From positions 8,124,501-8,188,500 of the forward strand of contig OY987244.1 of the NCBI GenBank assembly GCA_963920765.1: 64,000 bases of DNA. Direction: 5' to 3'. Positions 63,221 to 64,000 of the stretch are shown in pieces. The notes under the pieces are model-generated. The model was not told the origin of the DNA. It searched no databases and worked only from the letters and a program-made list of their open reading frames with translations. Origin of the DNA: Ulota crispa. Lineage: Eukaryota > Streptophyta > Bryopsida > Orthotrichales > Orthotrichaceae. Numbering within the stretch: the stretch's first letter is position 1; every line of letters begins with the position of its first letter. Made by a program: the position numbers and the translations under genes.

Positions 63221-64000
63221 CTAACCCCTAAAGGCCAAAACAACTTTTTTTGGCAACATAACAACCATGGGCATGCTAGTACTTGTAAAATAATAAATAA
63301 ATTCTTGTAAAAATTTAGAAGATGTGTGCCCAAGGAGTAGCTTTCCAATTCAACAATTTTCAAACCATTTTGATTTGTTGAAAAAAAAGTTATGATGCAA
63401 TATGAAGTTTTGTTTGCTCAATGGGCAACATGAGCTAATTTTTTTTTCATTGTATTTGAAATTTTGGGATCTTGCCCAAAGGTAGAGGGACAAAGATATT
63501 TCTTTGTCAAATTTGACCCAACCTCATTCCATAAAGGCAATTGTTTTTGCTTGCTGCCCTTTACTTCACCTTTGTTTGAAGTGACTCTATGTTGATCAAG
63601 TTTGTCATAGTTGCAATTTTTGGCCAATCTCCATTTTTTCCCCTTCACTAGAGCTAGTTGAAATCTAAACCTCTATTGTTCACACTTTGAAGAGATTATT
63701 TTATGAGGAAGCTAAAAATTGTTGAAAAAACAACTTTGTATGAGAATTTTTTTGAAGCTAGTTTTGAATTCATGTTTTTAATATGTGTTCCTCAATTCAA
63801 AATGTTATGAATATTTTTTGGCACATGACCAGCTCTATTATAAAATTAAATTTGAAAAATTACAATAAAAATAGTGACACTAATTGGTGCAAGAACCTCC
63901 CCAAATTAGAGCTGCCCAAAATCTAAATGCCTCCAAAAAACTATTTCTCACTTCAAACCTTATGCTCACAATCTACATAGTAAATATCTTTCATCTTTTT
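63221..64000. mobile_element. TTAA-type element, cut by the window end
   Basis: Starts CTAACCCCTAAAGGCC. The interior, around 63469-63531, matches 25452-25516, so it belongs with the element at 25235-26134. The right end lies outside the window. Confidence 0.75.

Overview
This is a window of plant nuclear DNA. Five protein genes lie in strongly AT-rich sequence. Four of them are split by spliceosomal introns, and their exons are visibly more GC-rich than the DNA around them. The families present (a BAHD acyltransferase, a cinnamyl alcohol dehydrogenase, a group A flavin monooxygenase, a plant-type PP2A methylesterase and a basic secretory protease) indicate a land plant. The intron style, gene spacing and protein sequences look to me more like a non-seed plant (moss, liverwort or lycophyte) than an angiosperm. 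That is an impression, and I cannot name the species.

Layout. 1-5050: intergenic, with two abutting small TTAA-bounded repeats and a very large foldback (2901-3533). 5051-10186 (+): BAHD acyltransferase, 5 exons, with four short transposon-like elements in its introns. 12844-16123 (+): FAD monooxygenase, 7 exons. 18647-22674 (-): protein phosphatase methylesterase 1, 13 exons. 22675-30978: intergenic, three ~0.9-1.5 kb TTAA elements plus nested foldbacks. 30979-34168 (+): cinnamyl alcohol dehydrogenase, 6 exons, with a Stowaway-type MITE in intron 3. 36726-37418 (-): intronless basic secretory protease with a signal peptide. 37419-64000: no convincing conserved gene. This part is repeats, with a tRNA-like Pol III promoter cluster (44875-45240) and three look-alike hairpins (49498-50110) that resemble a small microRNA cluster.

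The main structure that genes do not explain is a large, diverged set of elements flanked by TTAA and starting CCCCTAAAGG (or CCCTT). About fourteen are ~0.65-1.5 kb (one is expanded by a 2.8 kb insertion) and four are ~230-250 bp. None carries a recognisable transposase. One copy sits inside a Harbinger-type MITE whose uninterrupted sister is also in the window, so the pre-insertion site can be read directly. TTAA flanks with C-rich/G-rich ends are typical of piggyBac, which is unusual for a land plant, although a TA or TWA target cannot be excluded. Short elements of Stowaway (TA), Harbinger/Tourist (3 bp), hAT (8 bp) and CACTA-like (3 bp) type are also present, several with target duplications I could read.

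The genes do not form an obvious operon-like unit. BAHD, flavin monooxygenase and CAD all plausibly act in phenylpropanoid, cuticle or specialised metabolism, while the methylesterase is a housekeeping regulator of PP2A.
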